Source: Mycobacterium sp. IS-1264 (GTDB lineage Bacteria; Actinomycetota; Actinomycetes; Mycobacteriales; Mycobacteriaceae). Taken from it: DNA of 64,000 nucleotides. Positions 28,159 through 36,267 of this stretch are shown here, one piece after another. Location: contig NZ_MBES01000058.1 of the NCBI RefSeq assembly GCF_001954195.1, positions 62,001 through 126,000 on the forward strand, in the 5' to 3' direction. The notes under the pieces were generated by a model, which was not told the DNA's origin, made no database searches, and worked only from the letters and a program-made list of their open reading frames with translations. Positions within the stretch are counted from its first letter, which is position 1. The number at the start of each line of letters is the position of its first letter. The translations under genes and the position numbers were made by a program.

Positions 28159-28802
28159 GTGGGACGGGTCGCGCGATAGTAGGTGAGCCGTCCGACCACG
28201 CGTTGGCGATGCGTGGCGACTTCGGTGCAGTCGAAACCGGCACCGCGCAACAGGCGCGGAATCGCGTCGCCGAGATTGCCGGCCGCGTGCGGGCTGCGCC
28301 TGATGAGCCGCGCCAGCACGCCGGCGTCGGCCGCCGTGTCACCGCCGATATCGACCAGGTGCAGCCTGCCGCCCGGGCGCAGAACACGGAAGATCTCCTC
28401 CGCCGCAGCGGTTTTCGCGTCGTCACTCACATGGTGCAGCATCATCGACGACAGCACCCGGTCGAATTCGCCGTCGCCGTACGGCAGCCGCTCGGCGTAG
28501 CCGCGCTCGAAGCGGACCCCATCGGTCTTTCTCCGCGCCCGGTCAAGCGCCCGCGGGTCGGGGTCGCACCCAACCGCGTCCAGGTGGGGGTAGCCGCGTT
28601 TGGCGCGAATGATGAGATTGCCGGTGCCGCAGCCGATTTCCAGCACGCGACGGCAGTCGGCGAGCTCGGCCTGCGCGATCAGGGACTCGTGGACCCTTTT
28701 CATGCCCAGTAGGCGAGAGATCAGGTCGTAGCAGGGCAGCAGCGCGTCGTGGCCGGCGGCGGGCAGATAGTCATGTGGATGATGTTTCGTCACAGCATCC
28801 AT
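28155..28802 (-). CDS. Class I SAM-dependent methyltransferase
   Basis: A 215-residue methyltransferase with motif I RVLEIGCGTGNLIIRA (about residues 52-67), acidic VGCDPDPRAL, and the DRVLSSMMLHHVSD and RPGGRLHLVDIGG motifs of the UbiE/type 11 group. Small-molecule methylation is likely but the acceptor is unknown. It is divergent from the AraC-type gene at 28868, 65 bases between start codons. Confidence 0.85.
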   Translation of the reverse strand: MDAVTKHHPHDYLPAAGHDALLPCYDLISRLLGMKRVHESLIAQAELADCRRVLEIGCGTGNLIIRAKRGYPHLDAVGCDPDPRALDRARRKTDGVRFERGYAERLPYGDGEFDRVLSSMMLHHVSDDAKTAAAEEIFRVLRPGGRLHLVDIGGDTAADAGVLARLIRRSPHAAGNLGDAIPRLLRGAGFDCTEVATHRQRVVGRLTYYRATRPT

Positions 28803-28867
28803 GGTGAACCGGTGAACTGACCGAGAATTGGGTGATCATCGGTGAAAGTAGGACTATCTTTGGCGAC

Positions 28868-29734
28868 ATGACACGTCCAGCACGGATGGTTCGGCAGCGT
28901 GCCGGAGTGCCGATCTACGAGTACCGGACCGATCCGGACACGCCGCCGGTGTCGGTGGTGCGGTCGGGGCCCGAGGATTTCGTCGAGCGCGGTCGCCACA
29001 TTCACGACTTTCCGGCGCTTTGGTACCTTCCCGCGGCCGGGCTGGTCCACGTGGCGGCCGCGGGTCAGGTGCTCGACCCGGAGCGGCTCGAGCATCGAGA
29101 CGCCGGGGTCGCCGTGTTCTTCGACCCCGCCGCGCTCGGTGAAGACGCGCGATCGCCCTGGCCGGCGTGGCGGGCGCACCCGCTACTGTTCCCGTTCCTG
29201 CACGGCCAGGTCGGCGGGATACTGCGCCTGGATGTGCCCGCAGCGCGGCGGGCGGCGTGGGACGCGGCGATAAGTTCGATCGAAACCGAACTGCTCGCGC
29301 GCCAGGACGGCTATCGGCAGGCGGCGCTGGCACATCTGACCCTGTTGCTGATCGACCTGGCCCGGTTGGCCGGGCCCGTGGTGGCGGAGCTGCGGCGCAG
29401 CGGCGAACCGCTGCTGGCCGAGGCGTTCGACGTGATCGACCGGCGTCATGCCGAGCCGTTGTCGCTGCGCGACGTCGCCGGCGAACTCGGCATGACCCCG
29501 GGACACCTGACCACCGTGGTGCGCCGCCGCACCGGGCGCACGGTCGGGGAGTGGATCATCGAACGCCGCATGGCCACGGCTCGCGCGTTGCTCACGGAAA
29601 CCGACCTGCCGGTCGCGGAGGTCGCACGGAGGGTCGGCGTGCCCGATCCCGGTTACTTCAGCCGGCTATTCGGCCGGGCGCACGGCGCCTCGCCCCGCGA
29701 ATGGCGTCACAGGGATTCGATGTCCAGCCAGTAG
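28868..29734 (+). CDS. AraC-family transcriptional regulator
   Basis: A 288-residue activator with an N-terminal cupin-like sensing domain (GRHIHDFPALWYLPAAG near residues 43-59) and a C-terminal AraC DNA-binding domain with two helix-turn-helix units (SLRDVAGELGMTPGHLTTVV and LPVAEVARRVGVPDPGYFSR). ATG 28868 was chosen over GTG 28832 because the latter would leave only 29 bases for a promoter divergent from the methyltransferase. Its end overlaps the convergent hydrolase gene by 28 bases. It may control the methyltransferase. Confidence 0.86.
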   Translation: MTRPARMVRQRAGVPIYEYRTDPDTPPVSVVRSGPEDFVERGRHIHDFPALWYLPAAGLVHVAAAGQVLDPERLEHRDAGVAVFFDPAALGEDARSPWPAWRAHPLLFPFLHGQVGGILRLDVPAARRAAWDAAISSIETELLARQDGYRQAALAHLTLLLIDLARLAGPVVAELRRSGEPLLAEAFDVIDRRHAEPLSLRDVAGELGMTPGHLTTVVRRRTGRTVGEWIIERRMATARALLTETDLPVAEVARRVGVPDPGYFSRLFGRAHGASPREWRHRDSMSSQ

Positions 29735-30585
29735 TCGACATCGAAGCGATCCTCGACGGCGCGGATCGTCGCACCGCCGCGGCCGGCATAGTGCGCGGGT
29801 ATCACGGCTGCGTTCGCGCGGGCGGCCTCGGTGAATATCCGGCGGCGGGTGACCGCGGCGGCCGGGGCGTCCACGTCGAAGGCGCAGGCGTCGTCGGGTC
29901 GGCGCAGCTGCAGCGGGCTGTGCGTGAGGTCGCCGACGAAAACCGCGGTCCGACCGGCATCCAGCCAGAGCACCGACGAACCCGGCGTGTGGCCCGGCGC
30001 GGGCCGCAGCCGCAGCGACTCGCTGATCCGATAGTCATCCGACCATTGCACGATCTGCCCATCGACGGGCAAGACGCTGTCGGCGAACACGAGTTGATTG
30101 CCGGGCTCCTGACCCGCGGGTCCGTCCGGCGAGAAGTGGTGGTAGTCGGCGGCCGGTACCAGGTATCGGGCGTTGGGAAACGTCGGCACCCAGGTGTCGT
30201 TCTCGCGCATGGTGTTCCAGCCGACGTGGTCGGAATGGATGTGGGTGTTGACCACCACGTCCACAGCGCTGCGGTCGATGCCCGCCGCGGCAAGCGCCGC
30301 CAGGAACCCGGTGTTCAGGTGGTCCAGGAACGGCATGTGCGGACGGTCGCGGTCGTTGCCCACGCCGGTGTCCACGACCACGGTCAGCCCGTCGACCTCG
30401 ATGACCCAGCTCTGGACCGCGGCGTGCCACCGATCGGTGTCGGGATCGAAGAAGTCCGGCACCAGCAGGTCGGCGTTGTCGCGCCACCCGGACGGCGGGG
30501 TTCCGGGGAAGAACCGGGTACCCAATTCGAGCGGAAGTTCCAGTACCCGCGCCACGCTCGCCCGCCCAAACCGGACCCGGCCCAT
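29707..30585 (-). CDS. Metallo-beta-lactamase-fold hydrolase
   Basis: A 292-residue MBL-superfamily hydrolase, probably of the lactonase/glyoxalase II-like group. The metal motif is HIHSDH at residues 115-120 (His115, His117, Asp119, His120), with VVVDTGVGNDR upstream, GHTPGSSVLWLD and FVGDLTHSP downstream, and a late PAHYAG. ATG 30585 overlaps the fucA stop (TGATG), so it belongs to the serA2-fucA operon. A sugar lactone or aldonate ester substrate would suit its neighbours, which is inference. Confidence 0.85.
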   Translation of the reverse strand: MGRVRFGRASVARVLELPLELGTRFFPGTPPSGWRDNADLLVPDFFDPDTDRWHAAVQSWVIEVDGLTVVVDTGVGNDRDRPHMPFLDHLNTGFLAALAAAGIDRSAVDVVVNTHIHSDHVGWNTMRENDTWVPTFPNARYLVPAADYHHFSPDGPAGQEPGNQLVFADSVLPVDGQIVQWSDDYRISESLRLRPAPGHTPGSSVLWLDAGRTAVFVGDLTHSPLQLRRPDDACAFDVDAPAAAVTRRRIFTEAARANAAVIPAHYAGRGGATIRAVEDRFDVDYWLDIESL

Positions 30586-31238
30586 CAGGCGTTGGCGCGC
30601 AGGTAGCCGTAGACCATCCCAAAGTTGCGGTTCACGTCCTCGGGGATATCCACCGGCCCACCGAGAGCCCTTGCGCCCCAGACGATTTGCGCGGTGCGCT
30701 CGACCAGCGCGGTGATGTGCATGACCTTGTCGGGGCGGGGTCCCACGGCCACCAGGCCATGGTTGGCGATCAGCGCCGCGCCCCGGCCCTCGAGCGCCTT
30801 GACCGCATTGACTCCCACGTCCGGTGTGCCGGACGCGGCGTATTCGCTGCACCGAACGTCGCCGCCGCAATAGACCGCGAACTCGTCGATGCACGCGGGA
30901 ATCGGCTCGTGCGCGATGGCGAACATGGTCGCCCAGACGGGATGGCTGTGAATGACGCTGCCGATGTCGTCGAAGGCCTGGTAGCAGGCCAGGTGCAGCT
31001 TCATCTCCGACGATGGCGCCCGGCCCTCCGCGGCCTTCAGCACCGCGCCGTCGGGATCGACGAGCACCAGATCGTCGAGTTGCATGTCCTGGTAGTCGAC
31101 GGATGACGGCGTGATGACGATGTTGCCGTCGGAGCGCCGGGCCGAGATGTTGCCGGCGGTTCCCTCGACCAGGCCCCGGCGCAGCATGTCCTTGGCGGCG
31201 TCCAGCACCGCGGTTTCCGGGTTGTCAACAAATTTCAT
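30585..31238 (-). CDS. fucA: Class II aldolase/adducin-domain protein (fuculose-phosphate aldolase type)
   Basis: A 217-residue zinc-dependent class II aldolase-like protein. The features are EGTAGNISARR (phosphate-binding loop), PSSEMKLHL (catalytic Glu), the zinc-binding HSHPVWATMFA and the second ligand in LIANHGLVAVG. It corresponds to M. tuberculosis Rv0727c, annotated fucA; true substrate (fuculose-1-phosphate or another phosphorylated sugar acid) is not proven. Its ATG overlaps the end of serA2 by four bases, and the hydrolase gene follows coupled. Confidence 0.86.
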   Translation of the reverse strand: MKFVDNPETAVLDAAKDMLRRGLVEGTAGNISARRSDGNIVITPSSVDYQDMQLDDLVLVDPDGAVLKAAEGRAPSSEMKLHLACYQAFDDIGSVIHSHPVWATMFAIAHEPIPACIDEFAVYCGGDVRCSEYAASGTPDVGVNAVKALEGRGAALIANHGLVAVGPRPDKVMHITALVERTAQIVWGARALGGPVDIPEDVNRNFGMVYGYLRANA

Positions 31239-32215
31239 GAGGCCAGCACCTCCGGGTTGACGATATTGGCGGGTGTCTTGCCGGACAACAGCGCTTCCAG
31301 GTCGTCGGCAACCATCTGCGCCTGCCGTGCCTCAGTGTTCCACGTGGCGCCCCCGATGTGCGGGGTCAAGACGACGTTGGGCATGCCCACCAACGGGTGA
31401 TCGGTCGGCAGCCATTCGCCGACGAAGTGATCGAGGCCGGCGGCGGCCACCTTGCCGGCGCGCAGGGCGTCGACGAGCGCGTCGGTGTCGTGTAGCTGAG
31501 CCCGCGCGGTGTTGAGGAAGACCACGCCGTCGCGCATGGCCGCGAACTGCTCGGCGCCGATCATGCCGGCCGTGTCGTCGGTGACCGGCGCGTGCAGCGA
31601 GACGACGTCGGCCTCGCCCAGCAGTTCGTCAAGGCCGTGGCGGGCTTCGTCGTTGTACGGGTCGTAGGCGATGACCCGCATGCCCAGCCCGGCCAGCCGC
31701 CAGCGCAGCGCGCGGCCGACGGCACCGAGCCCGACCAGCCCGGCGGTGAGCCCGGCGATCTCCCAGCCGCGGAACCGCTGATACGGGATGACACCGTCGC
31801 GAAACATGTTGCCGCCGCGGACATCCGCGTCGGCCGTCAGCAGGTGGCGGGTGGCGGCCAGGAGCAGCGCCAGCGTCATCTCGGCGACCGCGTCGGCGTT
31901 GCGGGCCGGGGTGTTCAGCACCGGGATCCCGGCGGCGGTGGCGCCGGGCACATCGACGTTGTTGGGGTCGCCGCGGGTGGACGCGACCGCGCGCAAGTCC
32001 AAGTCGAACACCGGGCCCCCGACCGAGTCGCTTTCCACCACAACCACATCGGCGGCCTCGGCGGTGATCCGCTCGGCCAGCTGCTCCGGGCCGTAGATGC
32101 GCAGCGGGCTCTGGTCGATCCACGGGTCGTACACCACATCGGCCAGCTCCTGCAGCTTCGCGAACCCCGGTCCACGCAGCGGGGCGGTCACCAAGGCGCG
32201 CGGTCTTGACGTCAC
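31235..32215 (-). CDS. serA2: D-2-hydroxyacid dehydrogenase (phosphoglycerate dehydrogenase-like)
   Basis: NAD-dependent D-2-hydroxyacid dehydrogenase of 326 residues. The nucleotide-binding motif is GLVGLGAVGRALRWRLAGLG, followed by AYDPY; the catalytic His is in LTPHIGGATWNTEARQ, with Arg in NTARAQLHDTDAL. It lacks the C-terminal ACT domain of the serine-pathway SerA, so another hydroxyacid is likely. It matches M. tuberculosis Rv0728c (serA2). Start is uncertain: GTG 32215, or TTG 32224. It diverges from xylB over about 21 bases, leaving little room for a regulated promoter. Confidence 0.85.
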   Translation of the reverse strand: MTSRPRALVTAPLRGPGFAKLQELADVVYDPWIDQSPLRIYGPEQLAERITAEAADVVVVESDSVGGPVFDLDLRAVASTRGDPNNVDVPGATAAGIPVLNTPARNADAVAEMTLALLLAATRHLLTADADVRGGNMFRDGVIPYQRFRGWEIAGLTAGLVGLGAVGRALRWRLAGLGMRVIAYDPYNDEARHGLDELLGEADVVSLHAPVTDDTAGMIGAEQFAAMRDGVVFLNTARAQLHDTDALVDALRAGKVAAAGLDHFVGEWLPTDHPLVGMPNVVLTPHIGGATWNTEARQAQMVADDLEALLSGKTPANIVNPEVLAS

Positions 32216-32236
32216 GAACCCCAATGCTGGCGTACG

Positions 32237-33598
32237 GTGACGCGCGTGTCACGTGAAGGCCTCACAATCGGCATCGACGTGGGCAGCACCGCGGTCAAGG
32301 CGGTGGCCGCGGACGCCGACGGCCGCGTGGCGGCCCGGGTGCGGATTCCGCACGCCTTGCGGGTGCCGGCGCCCAACCGGCTGGAACACGACGCCGACGA
32401 GGCGTGGCGCCGCGGCCCGCTCGCTGCCCTTGACCAGCTCGGCCCCGGGCCCGACGCGCGGGCGGTCGCCGTTGCGGCGATGGTCCCCTCGCTGACCGCC
32501 GTCGACGCCGCGGGCACGCCGCTGACACCGGGACTGCTGTACGGCGACGAGCGGGGCCGGGTGCCGGGCGCCGACCAGCAGCAGCTGCCGGCGCTGGGCG
32601 AGGCCGCCGAGTTCCTGCGCTGGACTGCCGCCGAGGCGCCCGACGCGGCCGGATACTGGCCGGCGCCGGCGGTGGCCAACCACGCCCTCGCGGGCGAGGC
32701 ACTGATCGACGTTGCCACGGCGGCCACCGCCTTCCCCCTGTTTGACGGGACGGGCTGGGACCCGGCGGCATGCGCCGACCGCGGCGCGTCCGTCGAGCAG
32801 ATGCCCCGGGTGGAGACGATCGGGACGGTGGCGGGGCAGGTGCGCGGGAGCGGCGCCCTACTGGGCATCGGCGCCATCGATGCGCTGTGCGAGCAGATCG
32901 TGGCCGGCGCCGACCGCGACGGCGACGTCCTGGTGCTGTGTGGCACCACCCTGATCGTGTGGAACACGATCCCCGAGTCGCGGCAGGTGCCCGGCCTGTG
33001 GACCATCCCGCACACCGCCCCCGGCTTGAGCAAGATCGGCGGTGCCAGCAATGCCGGTGGGCTGTTCCTCGGCTGGGTCGATCGCATCCTCGGGCCGGGC
33101 GACCCCGAGTCGGTCGACCCGCGCCGGGTGCCGGTGTGGTCGCCCTACATTCGCGGGGAGCGCACGCCGTTCCACGACCCGGACCGGCGCGCCGTGCTCG
33201 ACGCCCTGGATCTCACCCACGACGCCGCCTCGCTGCGGCGGGCCGCATACGAGGCGTCGGGCTTCGTCGTCCGTCAGCTCATCGAGCTCAGTGGCGCGTC
33301 GGTATCGCGGATCGTCGCCACCGGCGGTGGTACCCGGCTGCGGCCGTGGATGCAGGCCATCGCCGACGCCACCGGCCGGCCGGTCGAGGTGTCCGCGGTC
33401 GCCGAGGGCGCGGCGCTGGGGGCGGCTTTCCTCGCCCGCATCGCGGCCGGCCTCGAGACGACGATCGACGACGCGGCCCGCTGGGCCGCCACCGACCGCG
33501 TCGTCGATCCCGACCCTGCCTGGGTGGGGGCGGTCGAGGACCGCTATCGCCGGTTCCTGGAGCTGGGAAATCGGCGATCTTCTAGGCTTGTGCAATGA
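32237..33598 (+). CDS. xylB: FGGY-family carbohydrate kinase (xylulokinase type)
   Basis: Sugar kinase of 453 residues that phosphorylates a pentulose or related sugar with ATP. The phosphate-1 motif is TIGIDVGSTAVKAVAAD near the N-terminus, DALCEQIV and LVLCGTTLIVWN form the central region, and IVATGGGTRLRPWMQAIADA plus AEGAALGAAFLA form the adenosine site. It corresponds to M. tuberculosis Rv0729 (xylB). GTG 32237 was taken; GTG 32246 is also possible. With the divergent serA2-fucA-hydrolase genes it forms a likely sugar or sugar-acid utilisation locus. The stop overlaps the GNAT gene by four bases. Confidence 0.88.
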   Translation: MTRVSREGLTIGIDVGSTAVKAVAADADGRVAARVRIPHALRVPAPNRLEHDADEAWRRGPLAALDQLGPGPDARAVAVAAMVPSLTAVDAAGTPLTPGLLYGDERGRVPGADQQQLPALGEAAEFLRWTAAEAPDAAGYWPAPAVANHALAGEALIDVATAATAFPLFDGTGWDPAACADRGASVEQMPRVETIGTVAGQVRGSGALLGIGAIDALCEQIVAGADRDGDVLVLCGTTLIVWNTIPESRQVPGLWTIPHTAPGLSKIGGASNAGGLFLGWVDRILGPGDPESVDPRRVPVWSPYIRGERTPFHDPDRRAVLDALDLTHDAASLRRAAYEASGFVVRQLIELSGASVSRIVATGGGTRLRPWMQAIADATGRPVEVSAVAEGAALGAAFLARIAAGLETTIDDAARWAATDRVVDPDPAWVGAVEDRYRRFLELGNRRSSRLVQ

Positions 33599-34260
33599 CC
33601 GATCACGACCGCAAAGCCGCCCGCCGCGAGATCGCCGACGCCCTGTTGAACGCCCTGGAACGCAGGCATGAAATCGCCGACGTCGTGGTCGAGTCCGAAG
33701 ACAAGGCGGCCGCGGTCGAGGCGATCGTCAAATTGCTCGACACGTCGCACGTGGCCGCCGAAGCGGTGATGAGCATGTCCTTCGACCAACTCACCATCAA
33801 CTCGCGCAGGCAGATCCTCGCTGAACTCGAGGACCTCAACAAACAGCTGAGCTTCACGGTGGGCGAGCGGCCGGCCAGCTCGGGCGAGACGCTGCAGCTG
33901 CGGCCCTTTTCCGCCAAGCACGACCGCGACATCTTCGCCGCCCGCACCGAGGACGTCGGCGCCGCCGGCGACGGCTCCGGCGGACCGGCGGGCAACCTCG
34001 ACGACGAGATCGGTGCGGCGCTGCGACGTGTCGACGACGAAGAGGCGGCGTGGTTCGTGGCCGTCGATTCGGGGCAGAAGGTCGGAATGGTATTCGGCGA
34101 GCTGGTCAACGGCGAGGTGAACGTGCGGATCTGGATTCACCCGGAGCACCGGAAGAAGGGTTATGGCACCGCCGCGCTGCGCAAGTCGCGCTCGGAGATG
34201 GCGTGGTGTTTCCCCGCCGTGCCGCTGGTGGTCCGGACTCCGGCCGCCAAACCGGGCTAA
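33595..34260 (+). CDS. GNAT acetyltransferase fused to a type IIA topoisomerase-like segment
   Basis: A 221-residue protein. The C-terminal half is a GNAT acetyltransferase with the acetyl-CoA loop HPEHRKKGYGTAALRKSRSE. The first 85 residues do not belong to that fold: IADALLNALERRHEIADVVV, SEDKAAAVEAIVKLL, and MSFDQLTINSRRQILAELEDL closely resemble the helical tower/coiled-coil segment of GyrA and ParC (compare their ILDMRLRQLT and EELAELEKE). It resembles M. tuberculosis Rv0730. The target and the role of the helical part are unknown. The ATG overlaps the xylB stop and the end overlaps the convergent methyltransferase. Confidence 0.8.
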   Translation: MTDHDRKAARREIADALLNALERRHEIADVVVESEDKAAAVEAIVKLLDTSHVAAEAVMSMSFDQLTINSRRQILAELEDLNKQLSFTVGERPASSGETLQLRPFSAKHDRDIFAARTEDVGAAGDGSGGPAGNLDDEIGAALRRVDDEEAAWFVAVDSGQKVGMVFGELVNGEVNVRIWIHPEHRKKGYGTAALRKSRSEMAWCFPAVPLVVRTPAAKPG

Positions 34261-35174
34261 GTCAGTACTGCCGACACGTATCGGATATCGCCGAACGCGA
34301 CCATCGATTGGTCCGGGAATTCAAAACCGTTGGCGGCGTAGAGTTCCTGCGTGCTGTGCACCGTCGCCTGCCAGCCGTGGTCGCCCAGGTAGGCGACGAC
34401 GTCGTTGCGCTCGCCGGGATAGACCAGGTCGGCCCAGTTGAGGTTCAATCCGAGGCGCCGCCAGCGCTCGCTGATCTCCTGCCCCCGCTTTTCGATGCGT
34501 TCGCGGATGTTCGGCACGTAGCCGGTGCCCAGCCGACTGCCCGCGGCGCTCAGCGCGGTGATGTTGTCGAACAAGCGGTCCTGGGCGTCCGGCGGCAGAT
34601 ACCCCAGCAGGCCTTCGGCGATCCAGGCCGCGGGCCGCGTGGTGTCAAATCCACTGTCGCGCAACGCCGCCGGCCAGTCGTCGCGCAGGTCGATCCCGAC
34701 GGCCCTGCGGTCGGCGGTCGGGGCCGCGCCGAGGTCGGCCAGGGTGCGGGTCTTGAACTCGATCACCTTCGGCTGGTCGATCTCGTAGAGGACGGTGCCG
34801 GAAGGCCACGGCAGCCGGTAGGCGCGGGTGTCGAGGCCGGAGGCCAGGATGACGGCCTGGCGTATGCCGGCCTCGGCGGCCTCGATGAAGAAGGAGTCGA
34901 AGAACCGGGTGCGAACGGCCATCCCCTCACCGAGGCGGCGCGGGGTGAACGCCGGATCGTCCTCGGCGACTTCGATTTCGCCGTTCATCATCCGGATGAA
35001 GGCGTCCACACCCACCGCGTTCACCAGCGGCTCGGCGAAGGGATCGTCGATGAGCGGGTTCGGCCCCTTGGATGCCATCGCCCGCCGGGCGGCGACCGCG
35101 GTGGCGGTGGCTCCGACGCTGGACGCCAAATCCCAACTGTCGCCGTCGAATCGCTTGGGGTCGCTCTGTGTCAT
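34257..35174 (-). CDS. LCM-type SAM-dependent methyltransferase, paralogue 4
   Basis: A 305-residue paralogue of the genes at 19851-22650, with [67 protein letters not shown] and [22 protein letters not shown] 35174 (MTQSDPKRFDGDSW) is preferred to an upstream in-frame ATG at 35240 because it gives the family N-terminus; the longer version would run into the preceding gene. Only seven bases separate it from paralogue 5. Substrate unknown. Confidence 0.87.
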   Translation of the reverse strand: MTQSDPKRFDGDSWDLASSVGATATAVAARRAMASKGPNPLIDDPFAEPLVNAVGVDAFIRMMNGEIEVAEDDPAFTPRRLGEGMAVRTRFFDSFFIEAAEAGIRQAVILASGLDTRAYRLPWPSGTVLYEIDQPKVIEFKTRTLADLGAAPTADRRAVGIDLRDDWPAALRDSGFDTTRPAAWIAEGLLGYLPPDAQDRLFDNITALSAAGSRLGTGYVPNIRERIEKRGQEISERWRRLGLNLNWADLVYPGERNDVVAYLGDHGWQATVHSTQELYAANGFEFPDQSMVAFGDIRYVSAVLT

Positions 35175-35181
35175 GGGCGTC

Positions 35182-36093
35182 CTAACCGAGTGTTGCGGTG
35201 ACGCAGGTGATGTTGCGCATCGGCGCCCGCTCGTCGTCATCGGGGAAGACGCGGCCGTAATCGGCGAACATCTCCCGCCGTGGCCGCGAGTGCACCTGCC
35301 AGCCCAGACCGCTCAGGTACTCGATGACATTGCTGCGCTCACCGTCGAAGAACAGCCCGGACAGGTCGATGTCGCAGCCCAAATTGGCCCATCGCTGGTT
35401 GAACTCGGCCGCGCGGTCGGACACCGCGACACCGGAGTCGGGATGGTATTCGGTGGCCAGCTTGCTTCCCGGCGCGGACAGCGAGGTGATGTTGTCGAAG
35501 AGCCGGTCCTGGGCTTCGGGTGGCAGGTACATCAGCAGCCCCTCGGCGCTCCAGGACGTCGGCTGCGTGACGTCAAAGCCGTTGGCGCGCAACGCCTCCG
35601 GCCAGTCTTCCCGCAGGTCGATGCCGACGGTTCGCCGGTCCGCGGCCGGCGCGGCGCCCAGGGCCGTCATCGTGGCGCTCTTGAACTCGATGACCTGGGG
35701 CTGGTCGACCTCGTACACCACGCTGCCGAGCGGCCAGGACAGCCGGTAGGCGCGGGCGTCCAGGCCGGCGGCCAGGATCACCGATTGGCGAACCCCGTCG
35801 CGGGCTGCGTTCAGGAAGAAATCGTCGAAGAAGCGGGTCCGGACCGCGATCGAATCGGTCTCCAGCGCCAGGTCGCGTTCGCCGCCGTCGGGCTTTTCGG
35901 TGGAGACGATTTCACCGTCGACCAGGCGGCGGAAGAAATCGAGCCCGACCGCGCGCACCAGCGGCGCGGCGTACGGGTCGTTGATGATCGGGTCGGTTCC
36001 GCCACTGGCCAGCGCCCGCGCCGCGGCGACCATCGTCGCGGTGGCACCCACGCTGGAGGCCAGGTCCCAGCTGTCTTGATCGGTCCGTGTCAT
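35182..36093 (-). CDS. LCM-type SAM-dependent methyltransferase, paralogue 5
   Basis: A 303-residue paralogue, first of the two-gene operon with paralogue 4. It has [89 protein letters not shown] 36093 is preferred to GTG 36105 because GGGGAGG lies just upstream of the ATG. It resembles M. tuberculosis Rv0731c. The AT-rich element upstream matches that of paralogue 3. Confidence 0.88.
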   Translation of the reverse strand: MTRTDQDSWDLASSVGATATMVAAARALASGGTDPIINDPYAAPLVRAVGLDFFRRLVDGEIVSTEKPDGGERDLALETDSIAVRTRFFDDFFLNAARDGVRQSVILAAGLDARAYRLSWPLGSVVYEVDQPQVIEFKSATMTALGAAPAADRRTVGIDLREDWPEALRANGFDVTQPTSWSAEGLLMYLPPEAQDRLFDNITSLSAPGSKLATEYHPDSGVAVSDRAAEFNQRWANLGCDIDLSGLFFDGERSNVIEYLSGLGWQVHSRPRREMFADYGRVFPDDDERAPMRNITCVTATLG

Positions 36094-36106
36094 CGCCCTC
36101 CCCACT

Positions 36107-36129
36107 TATTTAGCAAATGCAACGAGCCA
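36107..36129 (-). promoter_or_regulatory. AT-rich element shared upstream of two methyltransferase operons
   Basis: Plus-strand TATTTAGCAAAT continuing to AACGAGC; it is the partner of the site at 22682-22704 and lies 13 bases upstream of the ATG of paralogue 5. Read towards the gene it contains TGCTAAATA, a possible -10. Confidence 0.5.
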
Positions 36130-36144
36130 TCAGAACTCTACGCC

Positions 36145-36175
36145 TTGCGGGGCCTACGCAAATCAGCTGTTAGTC
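36145..36175 (+). promoter_or_regulatory. Possible promoter of secY
   Basis: TTGCGG at 36145-36150 and TTAGTC at 36170-36175, with a somewhat long 19-base spacer, in the 174-base region between the divergent methyltransferase and secY. A promoter is needed because secY is cut off from the spc operon; this pair is the best I can see but is not strong. Confidence 0.35.
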
Positions 36176-36267
36176 TCGTACACGATTTGACGCGCGACGC
36201 CGTACGTCCTGGCCTGCGGGTGTTGGGCGCGTGACGGAGGACCACCCACGGCTGCGCAGGAGGAAGA

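Noticed and set aside
28804..28830. TGAACC near the AraC/methyltransferase divergence as a SigL -35
   Set aside because: No CGT-type -10 lies 16-17 bases downstream.
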